In this document: positions 28,932 to 37,828 of the stretch, piece by piece
Numbering within the stretch: position 1 is the stretch's first letter
Layout of the letters: every line of letters starts with the position of its first letter
Assembly: GCF_025602895.1 (NCBI RefSeq)
Contig: NW_026516263.1
Span: forward strand, 124,001-188,000
Origin: Polychytrium aggregatum
Taxonomy: Eukaryota > Chytridiomycota > Chytridiomycetes > Polychytriales
DNA length: 64,000 bases
Direction of reading: 5' to 3'
Notes under the pieces: model-generated
What the model saw: the letters and a program-made list of their open reading frames with translations, nothing else
Told to the model about the DNA's origin: nothing
The model's database searches: none
Translations under genes and position numbers: made by a program

Positions 28932-29869
28932 TGCTTCTCGGGGCAGTTCTTGGCATAGTGCCCCTTTGCAGAGCAATACATACAGAGGCCAAGCTTACGG
29001 CGCCTGTCGCGCTCTTCTTGCGTAAGCTTAACTTGGCTGGCATGACCCGATGGTTCTTGTCCTCGGAGGGCATCCACCTCCATCGGTGTTATCTGAGACG
29101 CATGGTGTGAGGTGGGGGCGGCCCTGTGAAGCTGTCTGGGTTCGGGGTGCGAGGGGCGACGTTCGGTGCGTTGCTCCCTTCGGCGTTCAAAGAGTCGGGC
29201 ATCAATGCTGATAATATGGTTTACCCATTCCTCGAACTCGTCGGGCTCCCTGGACTTGGCCAACTCGTCCTTAACTTCTGAGTTGAGTCCACGACGGAGG
29301 GCGTGACGCAGGGCGGCCTCGTTCCAGTTGGTGTCTACGGCGAGGCGGCGAAACTCCGCAATATATGCTGCAGCGGAGCGTCCCCTTTGGACGAGGGCAT
29401 CGATCGCCCTCTCCGCGGATTTGGTACGGTCCGGGTCTCCGAAGGAGGCGTTGAATCTCCTAATGAACTCTTCAAAGTTCTCGAGGACAGTTGGGTCGTT
29501 TCTCTCCAGGATCGGAGCAAACCATGCGGCGGCAGTCTCCCTAAGGAAGCTGGCGGCATACATGACCTGAATTCGGTCGGTATTGTATCGTTGGGCTTGC
29601 ATGGAAAACACAAGTCGGAGTTGATTGACGAAGCTTCTAGATTCCGAACGGCGGCCCGAAAAGAAGGCGGGGTCAGCGACTCTAGGTTCTCGGTCGTTGT
29701 GGACGGCATGCGCCTGGAACTGGGCAAGGTTATTGGCTGCAGCTTGGGCCTGTTGCAGAGCGGCCATGTGGGCCTGCAGCTGGGTGAATTGATCGCGAAG
29801 GTGGTTGTATGCCGCGAGGACTTGATTCATGTTGTCGGCGTTTCCATCGGGGTGGCCTTCGGGGTTCAT
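28919..29869 (-). CDS. Element G Gag
   Basis: Encodes 316 residues from the ATG at 29869. Gln-rich helical N-terminus (VLAAYNHLRDQFTQLQAHMA), Gag core (FFSGRRSESRSFVNQLRLVF; FEEFIRRFNASFGDPDRTKS) and a CCHC knuckle (CMYCSAKGHYAKNCP). Clearly homologous to B Gag. The stop is next to the frameshift hairpin. Confidence 0.92.
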   Translation of the reverse strand: MNPEGHPDGNADNMNQVLAAYNHLRDQFTQLQAHMAALQQAQAAANNLAQFQAHAVHNDREPRVADPAFFSGRRSESRSFVNQLRLVFSMQAQRYNTDRIQVMYAASFLRETAAAWFAPILERNDPTVLENFEEFIRRFNASFGDPDRTKSAERAIDALVQRGRSAAAYIAEFRRLAVDTNWNEAALRHALRRGLNSEVKDELAKSREPDEFEEWVNHIISIDARLFERRREQRTERRPSHPEPRQLHRAAPTSHHASQITPMEVDALRGQEPSGHASQVKLTQEERDRRRKLGLCMYCSAKGHYAKNCPEKQGFR

Positions 29870-29878
29870 GATGAGAGG

Positions 29879-29888
29879 AGGCAGACAA
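29879..29888 (-). promoter_or_regulatory. Self-priming primer-binding site, element G
   Basis: Two nt after the 5' LTR, the reverse complement of AGGCAGACAA (plus, 29879-29888) pairs with the site at 29982-29973 in the LTR: 10 nt, perfect. Confidence 0.7.
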
Positions 29889-29890
29889 AC

Positions 29891-30160
29891 TGTAACGGGG
29901 ATGGGAACTGGGCTGGGACTGGACCTGGGCTGGGACTGAACTGGGATCGGGCTGGGACTGGTTTTACTGGCGTTGTCTGCCTGGAGTTTATTTGTTAAGC
30001 TCAAGGGCATCCTATTTATCGACCCTCCTCTCGCGGTCCGCAGGCGGTGAGCTGGTGCCTGCGGTCGGCGGGCGTGGCTGCGGAAGGTGCGGATGCCTGC
30101 GGACGAGGCTGCGGAGCGGAGTTGGCAGAGTCATCGGCGGCCTTGCTGCGCTCTGTCACA
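29891..30160 (-). repeat. 5' LTR of element G
   Basis: 270 bp, partner of 25036-25305, followed by the target copy GTTCT. Confidence 0.95.
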
Positions 30161-31074
30161 GTTCTCCTCCGGACCACACATTCTTCCGCCGCCCCACAGC
30201 TCCCGCACATGCCGACCCCGGACAAGTTCGACGGCACCAGGTCAAAGTTCCGCCCCTTCGTCAACCAGTGCCGCCTGCTCATGATGCTCCAGGCATCCAG
30301 GTTCCCGTCCGAGCAAGTCAAGGTGGGTTACGTCTTGAGTTTGCTCACTGGTCCGGCCCTCCAGTGGGCGACTCCCTTGATCGAGTCGAACGATCAAATC
30401 CTGCACTCGTTCGACTCGTTCATGGAACGCTTTCGCCAAGCGTTTGACGATCCCGACCGCACCCACACTGCCGAGCTGCTCCTTTCCTCCATGGCACAGG
30501 GCAACCGCTCGTGCATGGATTATGCCTCAGAGTTCCTCCGCGTTGCCGCCGACCTTCCCTGGAACGACGAAGCCAAGATCTCCGCCTTCCGCCGTGGCCT
30601 GTCGAGGGAGATCAAGCAGCGCCTCTCCTTCATCGACCCTCTCCCTCTCCGCTTGGTCCCGTTCGTCGAGCGTTGCCTCAAGATCGATGCACGCATCATC
30701 GAGCTCAACAACGAGCTCCGAAACACTGGCCCTGTTTCCTTCGGCACCCAGGCCTTCAACTCCCGCACCCCGTCCTTCCAGCCGCCCGCCCAGGAGCCTC
30801 CGGTTCTCTACTCCGAGCCGATGCAGATCGACGCCGCCGTCGTCAGCCGCCTGACCCCCGAGGAGAAGAACCGCCGCTTCCAGGAGCGCCTCTGCTTCCG
30901 CTGTGGCAAGCCCGGCCACGTCGCCAAGTCCTGCCCCCTCAAGTCCGGCTCCCGTGCTCCCGCCTCTGGTTCCCGCTTCCCCGGCTCCCGTCCTCAGGCT
31001 CCCGGCTCCCGTCCCCGTTCGAAGGTTGTCCGAACCATCGTCTACGATGATGGTGAGGAGGAACACTTCGAGTC

Positions 31075-34000
31075 GGGAAACGACCAGGCCCAGATCTAAG
31101 TGGAGGCTTAGATCTGGAGCCGTCTCCCCTTCCTCCAGAAGCAAGCGTCGATGGTAAGGAGCATGAGGTAAGTGTCGAACGCATGGCTATGTGTGGAATG
31201 ATCAATGTAGTCGGTGGTGGATCGCACTCTGTCAAACCCGCCTCTTCTAAGGGCACATCTGGCTCCCAGATGTCTTTGACAGAGCTCCCGATCTCCACAC
31301 CACCTGCGAACTTGGTCATCTGCTCGAACCATGCTGCCGACACTGATCTCTGCTCCGAGCCTTCTTCGTGCGTCTCGTCGATTTCTTCGTCTTCTCCCGT
31401 TTTCTCCGCTTCTCTTGTTCTCCCTTCTGGTCGCTCCCTCTCTTGCCAACTTCTCGTCGATTCTGGTGCCTCCGGCAACTTCATCGACGAGAGCTTTGTT
31501 GACCGCTTCTCGGTCCCCCTCGTTTCCAAATCCACTCCCCTCCCTGTCCAAGGTGTCGATGGCCAGCCACTTTCTTCCGGCCCCATCACTTTTGAGACGG
31601 AACCCCTCAAGATTGTTCTTGGGGACTACACTCAACACCTTTCCTTTGATGTCATTAAGTCTCCCCACCAACCTGTTATCCTTGGCTATCCCTGGCTGCA
31701 GTCCATCGAACCCAGGTTCCACTGGGCTCGTGGACTCCTTTGCCTTCCCCGTCCTGCAAACCACATCCTCAAGGTTGTGGATGCCTCTTCCCTCCCTTCC
31801 GTTTCTTCCGTTTCTCCTTCTCCCCTTCCTCTTGTTGGCGACACACCCAATGTTTTCCCTCGTGCCTCTACCGACACCACTGTGGTGCTCGCTTCTTCGC
31901 CTCGCACCGTTTGTACTCGCGAAGATGATCAGAATAAAGTGATCGCTCAACGTTATTCTGATTGTGTTCCGAGTGAGGTGCCCTGTTCCTGTGCTGCTCG
32001 TCCTGGTCCCTCCGGTCTCGTCTCCGTCCGTCCTGGTCTCCCCGGTCCCGTTGCTCCCAGCCCCGCTCCTGTCCGTGTCCAAGCGATCAGGTACAAGTCG
32101 TTGGAGCAGTCCGTCCTCGACACACAGTCTAGCCCCGACCCCCTGACTGTGTTCCAAGTCCTCGTCCTTCCTGCCACCGATCCGGATCCGACGCCCCTCT
32201 CGACGTCGATCCCCGAGGAGTACAAGTCGTTTGGCTCAGTCTTCTCGAAGCAGGAAGCCGATTCGTTGCCCCCGCACCGGACGTACGACTGCCCGATCGA
32301 CCTGGAGCCCGGCAAGACCCCCAAGTTCGGACCGCTCTACTCCCTGTCAGAGCCCGAACTCAAGGCCCTTCGTGAATACCTCGACGACAACCTCGTCAAA
32401 GGGTTCATCCGTCCTTCGTCCTCTCCCGCCGGTTCTCCGATCCTTTTCGTCAAGAAGAAGGACGGCTCTCTGCGTCTCTGCGTGGACTATCGCGCATTGA
32501 ACACGATCACGGTCAAGAATCGTTACCCCTTACCGTTGATCAATGAGATGCTGGACCGAGTCCGGGACGCGAAGGTGTTCACGAAGCTGGACCTCCGCGG
32601 GGCCTACAACCTGCTGCGTATCCGCGCAGGCGACGAGTGGAAGACGGCCTTTCGCACTCGTTACGGCCAGTTCGAGTACTTGGTGATGCCCTTTGGACTC
32701 ACCAATGCTCCGGCCACCTTCCAGCACTTCATCAACGATGTCCTTCGTGATGAACTGGACAACTTTGCGATTGCCTACCTTGACGACATTTTGATTTACA
32801 GCGCTGACCCCACTCAGCATGCAAATCACGTCAAGCAGGTCCTGGCCAAGCTCCAGGCTGCAAAGTTGTACTGCAAGCTGGAGAAGTGCGAGTTCTCCAA
32901 GGACAAGGTCTCATTCCTCGGCTACGTCATCTCGCCCAAGGGTATCGAGATGGAACGAGCAAAGCTCTCCGCCATTGTCGACTGGCCCGTCCCCCGCAAT
33001 GTCTCCGACCTTCGCTCCTTCATTGGGTTCTCGAACTTTTACCGTCGCTTCATTGACGGATATGCCAAGATCGCCGGTCCGCTCACGCTCCTGTTCAAGA
33101 AGTCCCAGGTCTTCCGCTGGTCCCCCGACGCCCACAAGGCTTTCCAGTCCCTCAAGGAAGCCTTCGTCTCCGAGCCCGTCCTTGCGCACCCCGACCCATC
33201 CAAGCCCTTTGTCGTGGAGTCTGATGCCTCAGACTTTGCGATCGGATGCGTCCTGTCCCAGCGCGGCTCCGATGGCCACCTGCACCCGTGCTCCTTCCAC
33301 TCCCGCACGCTCATGGATGCTGAACGCAACTACAGCATCTATGAGAAGGAGCTCTTGGCCATCAAGGAGGCTTTCGAGGTCTGGCGACACTACCTCGAAG
33401 GTGCCCAACACCCAGTCCAAGTCCTTACCGACCACAAGAACTTGGAATACCTGGCGTCGGCCCGCATCCTCAACCAGCGACACGCCCGGTGGTCGCAGTT
33501 CCTGTCTCGGTTCGACCTCCGGATCCAGTACCTCCCCGGTCCAAAGAACGGCAAGGCCGACGCTCTCTCCCGCCGCCCGGACTACGTCCCTCCGTCCGCA
33601 CCTGTGTCCAAGGAGCCTCCCCCGTTGCTGCCACCTTCGTCGTTCGCCTGTGCCGTCCGTCGCTCCTCGGATGCAAGTTCCACTCGCCCTGTGGACTTGC
33701 TCAAGCTCATTGCCGAGGAGCAACCCAAGGACCCGTCCCTGGACCAGCTCCGCAACGATCCCAAGTATGTCCTGAAGGATGGTCTCCTCACCTTCATGGA
33801 CAAGATCGTTGTGCCCGAGTCGTGTCGAGTCCCCGTCCTCAAGTCATGCCACGATCCTGTCGCTGTTGGACATCCTGGCATTCGGCGGACTCGGGCACTG
33901 ATCTCGAGGCAGTTCTGGTGGCCCTCAATCCGCAAGGATGTCCAGGCTTATGTCTCGACGTGCGACACTTGTGCACGCTCGAAAGTCCCTCGACATAAGC

Positions 34001-35142
34001 CGTTTGGATACTTGCAGCCCCTCCCGACGGCATCGCGACCCTGGTCTCTGGTGACGATGGACTTTATCACCGACCTCCCCGAGTCCAACGGCAAGACTTG
34101 CATCTTTGTCGTCGTCGATAGCCTGACCAAGATGGCCCACTTCCTTCCCTGTCGGTCCCTCCCAAGTGCCGAGGAAACAGCGTCGCTGTTCCTCGACAAC
34201 ATCTTCCGTCTCCACGGTCTCCCGGACAACATCGTCTCGGACCGAGGAAGCCAGTTCACCTCGCGGTTCTGGCAGGCCCTGTGCTCAGAACTCGGCATCA
34301 AGACCAGTCTGTCCACGGCGTTCCACCCCCAAACCGATGGACAGACTGAGCGGGTCAACCAAGTCATCAACCAGCATCTCCGCTGCTACACCTCGTACCA
34401 GCAGGATGACTGGGCGATGCTGCTCCCGCTCGCCGAGTTCTCATACAACAACCTCGAGCACACCTCGACCAAGGCCTCCCCGTTCCTGGCGACTTACGGC
34501 TTCAACCCTCGATTCGAGTCTCCGGTCCTTCCTTCCAGCCTCGATGTCCCCTCCGCGACCGACCGAGTCGAACACCTTCAGCACAACTTGGCGTTGCTGA
34601 AGGAGAACCTCGAGAAGGCCAAGGCGGACTACAAGCGCTTTGCGGATGCCCACAAGTCCGACGCTCCCAAGTTCGCTCCTGGCGATCAAGTCTGGGTCCT
34701 AACACGCAACATCAAGACCACCCGTCCAAGCAAGAAGTTGGACTACCAGCGCATCGGACCCTACAAGATCGTCGAAGCCATCGGTTCCCTCGCCTTCCGC
34801 CTCGACCTTCCCAAGGATCTCAAGATCCATCCGGTGTTCCATGTCTCCCTCCTTGAGCCCCACAAGTCGAACACCCTCCCCGGCCGCATCCAAGACCCTC
34901 CTCCGCCAGTCCGCGTCGACGACCACTTGGAGTATGAAGTCCAGGAGATCCTCGACTCCAAGCTGGTCCGCGGTAAGTTGAGCTATTTCGTTGATTGGAA
35001 GGGCTACTCGACTGATCATCGCAGCTGGGAGCCCGCCAACTACGTTAACGCTCCCGACAAGATAGCCGACTTCCACCGCCGGTACCCCGACAAGCCTGGA
35101 CTTATTGTTCGCAGGAGTGGCCGTAGTTTGGGGAGGGGATGA
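31075..35142 (+). CDS. Element F2 Pol (PR-RT-RNaseH-INT-chromodomain)
   Basis: Encodes 1355 residues, the same length and domain order as F1 Pol with only scattered substitutions (for example GFIRPSSSP against GFIRSSSSP before RT). Slippery site GGGAAAC at 31075-31081 with the identical downstream stem. Retropepsin DSG, RT YLDD near 32776, RNase H, HHCC, DDE and chromodomain are all intact. The TGA touches the right LTR. The frame is open, but expression needs translation of gag, which is broken by G. Confidence 0.93.
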   Translation, partial: GKRPGPDLSGGLDLEPSPLPPEASVDGKEHEVSVERMAMCGMINVVGGGSHSVKPASSKGTSGSQMSLTELPISTPPANLVICSNHAADTDLCSEPSSCVSSISSSSPVFSASLVLPSGRSLSCQLLVDSGASGNFIDESFVDRFSVPLVSKSTPLPVQGVDGQPLSSGPITFETEPLKIVLGDYTQHLSFDVIKSPHQPVILGYPWLQSIEPRFHWARGLLCLPRPANHILKVVDASSLPSVSSVSPSPLPLVGDTPNVFPRASTDTTVVLASSPRTVCTREDDQNKVIAQRYSDCVPSEVPCSCAARPGPSGLVSVRPGLPGPVAPSPAPVRVQAIRYKSLEQSVLDTQSSPDPLTVFQVLVLPATDPDPTPLSTSIPEEYKSFGSVFSKQEADSLPPHRTYDCPIDLEPGKTPKFGPLYSLSEPELKALREYLDDNLVKGFIRPSSSPAGSPILFVKKKDGSLRLCVDYRALNTITVKNRYPLPLINEMLDRVRDAKVFTKLDLRGAYNLLRIRAGDEWKTAFRTRYGQFEYLVMPFGLTNAPATFQHFINDVLRDELDNFAIAYLDDILIYSADPTQHANHVKQVLAKLQAAKLYCKLEKCEFSKDKVSFLGYVISPKGIEMERAKLSAIVDWPVPRNVSDLRSFIGFSNFYRRFIDGYAKIAGPLTLLFKKSQVFRWSPDAHKAFQSLKEAFVSEPVLAHPDPSKPFVVESDASDFAIGCVLSQRGSDGHLHPCSFHSRTLMDAERNYSIYEKELLAIKEAFEVWRHYLEGAQHPVQVLTDHKNLEYLASARILNQRHARWSQFLSRFDLRIQYLPGPKNGKADALSRRPDYVPPSAPVSKEPPPLLPPSSFACAVRRSSDASSTRPVDLLKLIAEEQPKDPSLDQLRNDPKYVLKDGLLTFMDKIVVPESCRVPVLKSCHDPVAVGHPGIRRTRALISRQFWWPSIRKDVQAYVSTCDTCARSKVPRHKPFGYLQPLPTASRPWSLVTMDFITDLPESNGKTCIFVVVDSLTKMAHFLPCRSLPSAEETASLFLDNIFRLHGLPDNIVSDRGSQFTSRFWQALCSELGIKTSLSTAFHPQTDGQTERVNQVINQHLRCYTSYQQDDWAMLLPLAEFSYNNLEHTSTKASPFLATYGFNPRFESPVLPSSLDVPSATDRVEHLQHNLALLKENLEKAKADYKRFADAHKSDAPKFAPGDQVWVLTRNIKTTRPSKKLDYQRIGPYKIVEAIGSLAFRLDLPKDLKIHPVFHVSLLEPHKSNTLPGRIQDPPPPVRVDDHLEYEVQEILDSKLVRGKLSYFVDWKGYSTDHRSWEPANYVNAPDKIADFHRRYPDKPGLIVRRSGRSLGRG

Positions 35143-35527
35143 TGTGATGATCATGCACGTTGGGAACACGTGTGGACTGCTGCGCGTGATGCACCGTGAG
35201 TCATGTTTGTTTGTCTTGGCGTGTATTCCCTGATTGGCTGGCGCCGATGACTCTTACTTCGCCTCCGACTGCGCTGTGCTTCGCCCCTCTCTCTAGCAGC
35301 TCCGCCTCCCTCGCACCCCCATCTCGTCCCTCGTTTGTCGCTCCACCCCTCTCGCCCACTTTCGCCCTTCGGTTTCCCTCTTGGCTATAAAGCCCCTCCT
35401 TTCTTGCACCCATTTTGTATCTGCAGTTCGAACAACACTTGTTGTTATCTGATAAGTCGTAATATAGCTTATCGTTGTTCGCCAAGCACCTGGTCGTCCA
35501 GTGTCGTTGCTTGTCGTGGTCCTCACA
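35143..35527 (+). repeat. Right LTR of element F2
   Basis: 385 bp with F2-specific variants shared with 18560-18885. Followed by target copy GCGGG (35528-35532). Confidence 0.95.
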
Positions 35528-35532
35528 GCGGG

Positions 35533-35910
35533 CTCCCAACTTCGATCGGTGACCGGGTAGCCTTTCCAATCGATGAGATAGTGCAGCTTTCCGCGCACGA
35601 ACTTGGAGTCTAAGATCTCTTCGACCTCCCACTCCAAGTTCCCATCGATGACCACCGCAGGGGGCGGCGCTTGCACCCGACCCGGAAGCGAGTTCTTCTT
35701 GTAGGGCTCAAGAAGAGACACATGGAACACCGGGTGCACCTTTATGTCCTTTGGCAAGTCCAGGCGGAAAGCCAATGTCCCGACGGCCTCGAGGATGGTG
35801 AATGGTCCAATCCTCTGGTAATCCAGCTTCTTGCTTGGGCGAGTGGTGCTGATGTTACGAGTCAGCACCCAGACTTGATCGCCCGGACGCAAGTCGGGAG
35901 CCTGGGACCT
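35533..35910 (-). pseudogene. Element E1 pol: integrase tail and chromodomain start
   Basis: Minus-strand fragment with PDLRPGDQVWVLTRNI, the GPY/F region (YQRIGPFTILEAV), VHPVFHVSLLEPYKK and the first half of the chromodomain (WEVEEILDSKFV...YLIDWKGY). It continues at 18559. Truncated at 35910 by element C; E2 shows the missing upstream part. Confidence 0.9.
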
Positions 35911-36490
35911 TGTCATGAACACCCTCTGCCTTTGCCCTCTTCCTTCCTTTACCCTTGCCCTTTCCTTTCTGTTTGCCTGCCTTAGTGCTTTCCCTTCCTT
36001 CTGTTTGTTTGTTCCCGCGCTGTGCTGCCTTGTTGTCTTACCGCCAGCACGCGCGCTGTCTGTGTTCCGTTCCCGCTTCCTTGCTGTTGGTCATGGGTTA
36101 CGCCCACGACGCCGCCTCGACGCCGCCTGACGCCTTGGCGCCGCCATGCCGCCGCCACCGACGCCCGCTGACTCACGGATCCCGAGTCACGGCCGCCACC
36201 TGCTTCGCTCGCTGCTTCGCCCTCCCCGCCGCTGCTTCGCTCCTGCCCCCTCGCTCTGCAGCGTCGATCCTTGGCGCTCGCATAAATAGCCCTCCGACCA
36301 GCCTCTGTCTTTTGCCTTCGTCTTGCCACTTTGTATTTTAAGCATCCTAAGCCTTGGATCTAGAATAAAACTTTGGCTTTACACTTGACACTCTGTGTCC
36401 CAGTCCAGTCCCTGCTCCTCTCCCTACGTTCGAGTCTTGCATTAGGACTCTTGCGCACTTCCCTGCTTGCCCCGTTGTCCAGTCTTGACA
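35911..36490 (+). repeat. 5' LTR of element C
   Basis: 580 bp, TGTCATGAAC...AGTCTTGACA. ATAAATA box at about 36282, with GTCTTGCCA at 36320-36328 (38 bp downstream). Inserted in E1 after GACCT. Confidence 0.93.
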
Positions 36491-36492
36491 CT

Positions 36493-36501
36493 TGGCAAGA
36501 C
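36493..36501 (+). promoter_or_regulatory. Self-priming primer-binding site, element C
   Basis: TGGCAAGAC, 2 nt after the LTR, is the reverse complement of GTCTTGCCA at 36320-36328 (9 nt). It is the shortest match of the six families. Confidence 0.6.
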
Positions 36502-36561
36502 CTTCAACAACCCCCCACTTGCCCTGCCTTTGCCCCGTCCCCTTCTCTATCTCTTTTACCA

Positions 36562-37800
36562 ATGGCTTCCCCTTCGGGCCTTTCCGAGCCCGAGCTCCAG
36601 GCCATCCGTGCGGTCATTATCCAGTCCGCCGAGAACGCCCGTTCTCTCCAGGACTTCTCCAAGTTCCTCCACGATCAGGATGATGCGCTCAACCGCATCA
36701 CCGATCGTATGGACCAGGTCCTGGCTCGCCGTGAAGAGGATGTCCGCCAAGTTGTCGCCGCCAGTGTCCAGGAGGCCCTCCGCAGCTACCAGGCCCAGCT
36801 CCCTCCTCCAGTTCCTGCTCCCGCTCCGATCCGTCGCGCAGGTCGCCCCTACTTCGGCGTACCTGACGACGTCGATGATCCTGCCCAAGACCCCGAGGAT
36901 CACTCTGCTGGTCGCAACTCTGCCACCAGGCAGATAGGTCCTCCCGACCGCTTCTCTGGTAAGGACCCGAGCCGCTGCAATGCCTTCCTCTCGCATTGCA
37001 GACTGGCCTTCGTGTCCAACCCTCCCCTCTTCCAGACTGAAAGGGATAAGGTGTTTTACGCCTTATCCTATCTCGATGGTACTGCTGCAGACTACATGCA
37101 GCCGTACATCGATCAGTTGGAGAAAGACCCCGAGTGCTCCCCCCCTGCCATCCGTGACTTTGCCGGCTTCTCCGAGTGGCTCCGTGCTGCCTTTGGCCAG
37201 GTCCAGCCCACCATCGCCGCTGCTCGCGAGATGGTCAGGCTTTACCAAGTCACCTCCGCCGCCGCCTATGCCGCCGAGTACCGCCGCCAAGCCGTCCACC
37301 TCGTCACTTGGTCCCAAGACCCTCTCATGTTCCACTTCGAGAGTGGACTCAAGCCCTCGGTTCAAGATGAGCTCTCCCGCCGCTCCTTCGACAACCTCGA
37401 AGATCTTATGCAAGCGGCGATCGCCATCGACAACCGCCAGGAGGACCAACGCTCCCGCCGTCCCAACCACCGCTCCGCTCCTGCTCCTGCTCCTGCTCGT
37501 CCGGCTCCTCTCCCTTTCCGTCCGGCTCCTCGTCCCTTCGCTCCTGCTCCTCCTCCTCGCCCCGCTCAAGCCTTCAACGTTCCCCAGCCCATGGACCTCA
37601 GCCAGGCTTCCGCTCGCAGGCTGACCGCCGAGGACAAGGCCGCCCTCCGTGCTGCCAACCGCTGCTTTTATTGCAAGCAGGAAGGGCACATTGCCCTTCG
37701 CTGCCCCAATAAGACCTCCTCCCGCTTGGCTGTCATCGATGCTTCTTTGGCTGCTGTTGAGGTGAATAAACTTGACGACCAGGAAAACTTCTCTGCCTAG
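36562..37800 (+). CDS. Element C Gag
   Basis: Encodes 412 residues from the ATG at 36562, longer than the other Gags here. The N-terminal region has helical segments (LQAIRAVIIQSAENARSLQD; RITDRMDQVLARREEDVRQV). The Gag core (DRFSGKDPSRCNAFLSHCRL...FQTERDKVFYALSYLDGTA) and a Pro/Ala/Arg-rich linker (RPAPLPFRPAPRPFAPAPPP) follow, then a CCHC knuckle (CFYCKQEGHIALRCP). About 30 residues follow the knuckle before the TAG, which lies in the arm of a predicted frameshift hairpin. Confidence 0.92.
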   Translation: MASPSGLSEPELQAIRAVIIQSAENARSLQDFSKFLHDQDDALNRITDRMDQVLARREEDVRQVVAASVQEALRSYQAQLPPPVPAPAPIRRAGRPYFGVPDDVDDPAQDPEDHSAGRNSATRQIGPPDRFSGKDPSRCNAFLSHCRLAFVSNPPLFQTERDKVFYALSYLDGTAADYMQPYIDQLEKDPECSPPAIRDFAGFSEWLRAAFGQVQPTIAAAREMVRLYQVTSAAAYAAEYRRQAVHLVTWSQDPLMFHFESGLKPSVQDELSRRSFDNLEDLMQAAIAIDNRQEDQRSRRPNHRSAPAPAPARPAPLPFRPAPRPFAPAPPPRPAQAFNVPQPMDLSQASARRLTAEDKAALRAANRCFYCKQEGHIALRCPNKTSSRLAVIDASLAAVEVNKLDDQENFSA

Positions 37801-37828
37801 AAAAGGTCGGAGGAGCTTTCCTAGGCGT
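37782..37828 (+). promoter_or_regulatory. Probable -1 frameshift signal, element C (imperfect heptamer)
   Basis: Gag frame CAG GAA AAC TTC gives GGAAAAC (37782-37788), not a strict X-XXY-YYZ. Six nt later GCCTAG (37795-37800, containing the gag stop) pairs with CTAGGC at about 37820-37826. An inner AAAG/CTTT extension follows a mismatch. The -1 frame opens at 37776 and runs into pol, so the layout matches the other families. Confidence 0.6.

Larger units (their letters stand above)
25036..30160 (-). mobile_element. Gypsy element G, complete and open
   Basis: 270-bp LTRs, GTTCT target duplication (25031-25035, 30161-30165), and intact gag and pol on the minus strand. Sister family to B: both use the GGGTTTT slippery site and have very similar protein layouts. 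It is a candidate autonomous element. Confidence 0.96.
24986..31099 (+). pseudogene. Element F2 Gag, split by element G
   Basis: Codons 1-16 at 24986-25035 and the rest at 30166-31099. With G and one GTTCT removed it is 984 nt, the same as F1 gag, and open. It has the same core and CCHC knuckle. The leader just before the ATG (about 24950-24985) differs from that of F1 (about 19350-19389), although sequence on both sides matches. The G insertion inactivates it. Confidence 0.93.
18560..35527 (+). mobile_element. Gypsy element F2, complete but interrupted by F1 and G
   Basis: TG...CA ends with GCGGG duplicated (18555-18559, 35528-35532). It was inserted in E1 pol. Order: LTR (split by F1), leader, gag (split by G), frameshift signal, pol, LTR. 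With F1 and G removed it equals F1 in layout, with a 984-nt gag and a pol frame of equal length. Confidence 0.95.
18024..35910 (-). mobile_element. Gypsy element E1 remnant, carrying nested F2
   Basis: 3' LTR (18024-18442), pol end (18443-18559) and the preceding pol segment (35533-35910) are colinear with E2 once F2 (18560-35527) and one GCGGG copy are removed. Its 5' part is cut off at 35910 by element C (target copy GACCT, 35906-35910). Confidence 0.92.
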
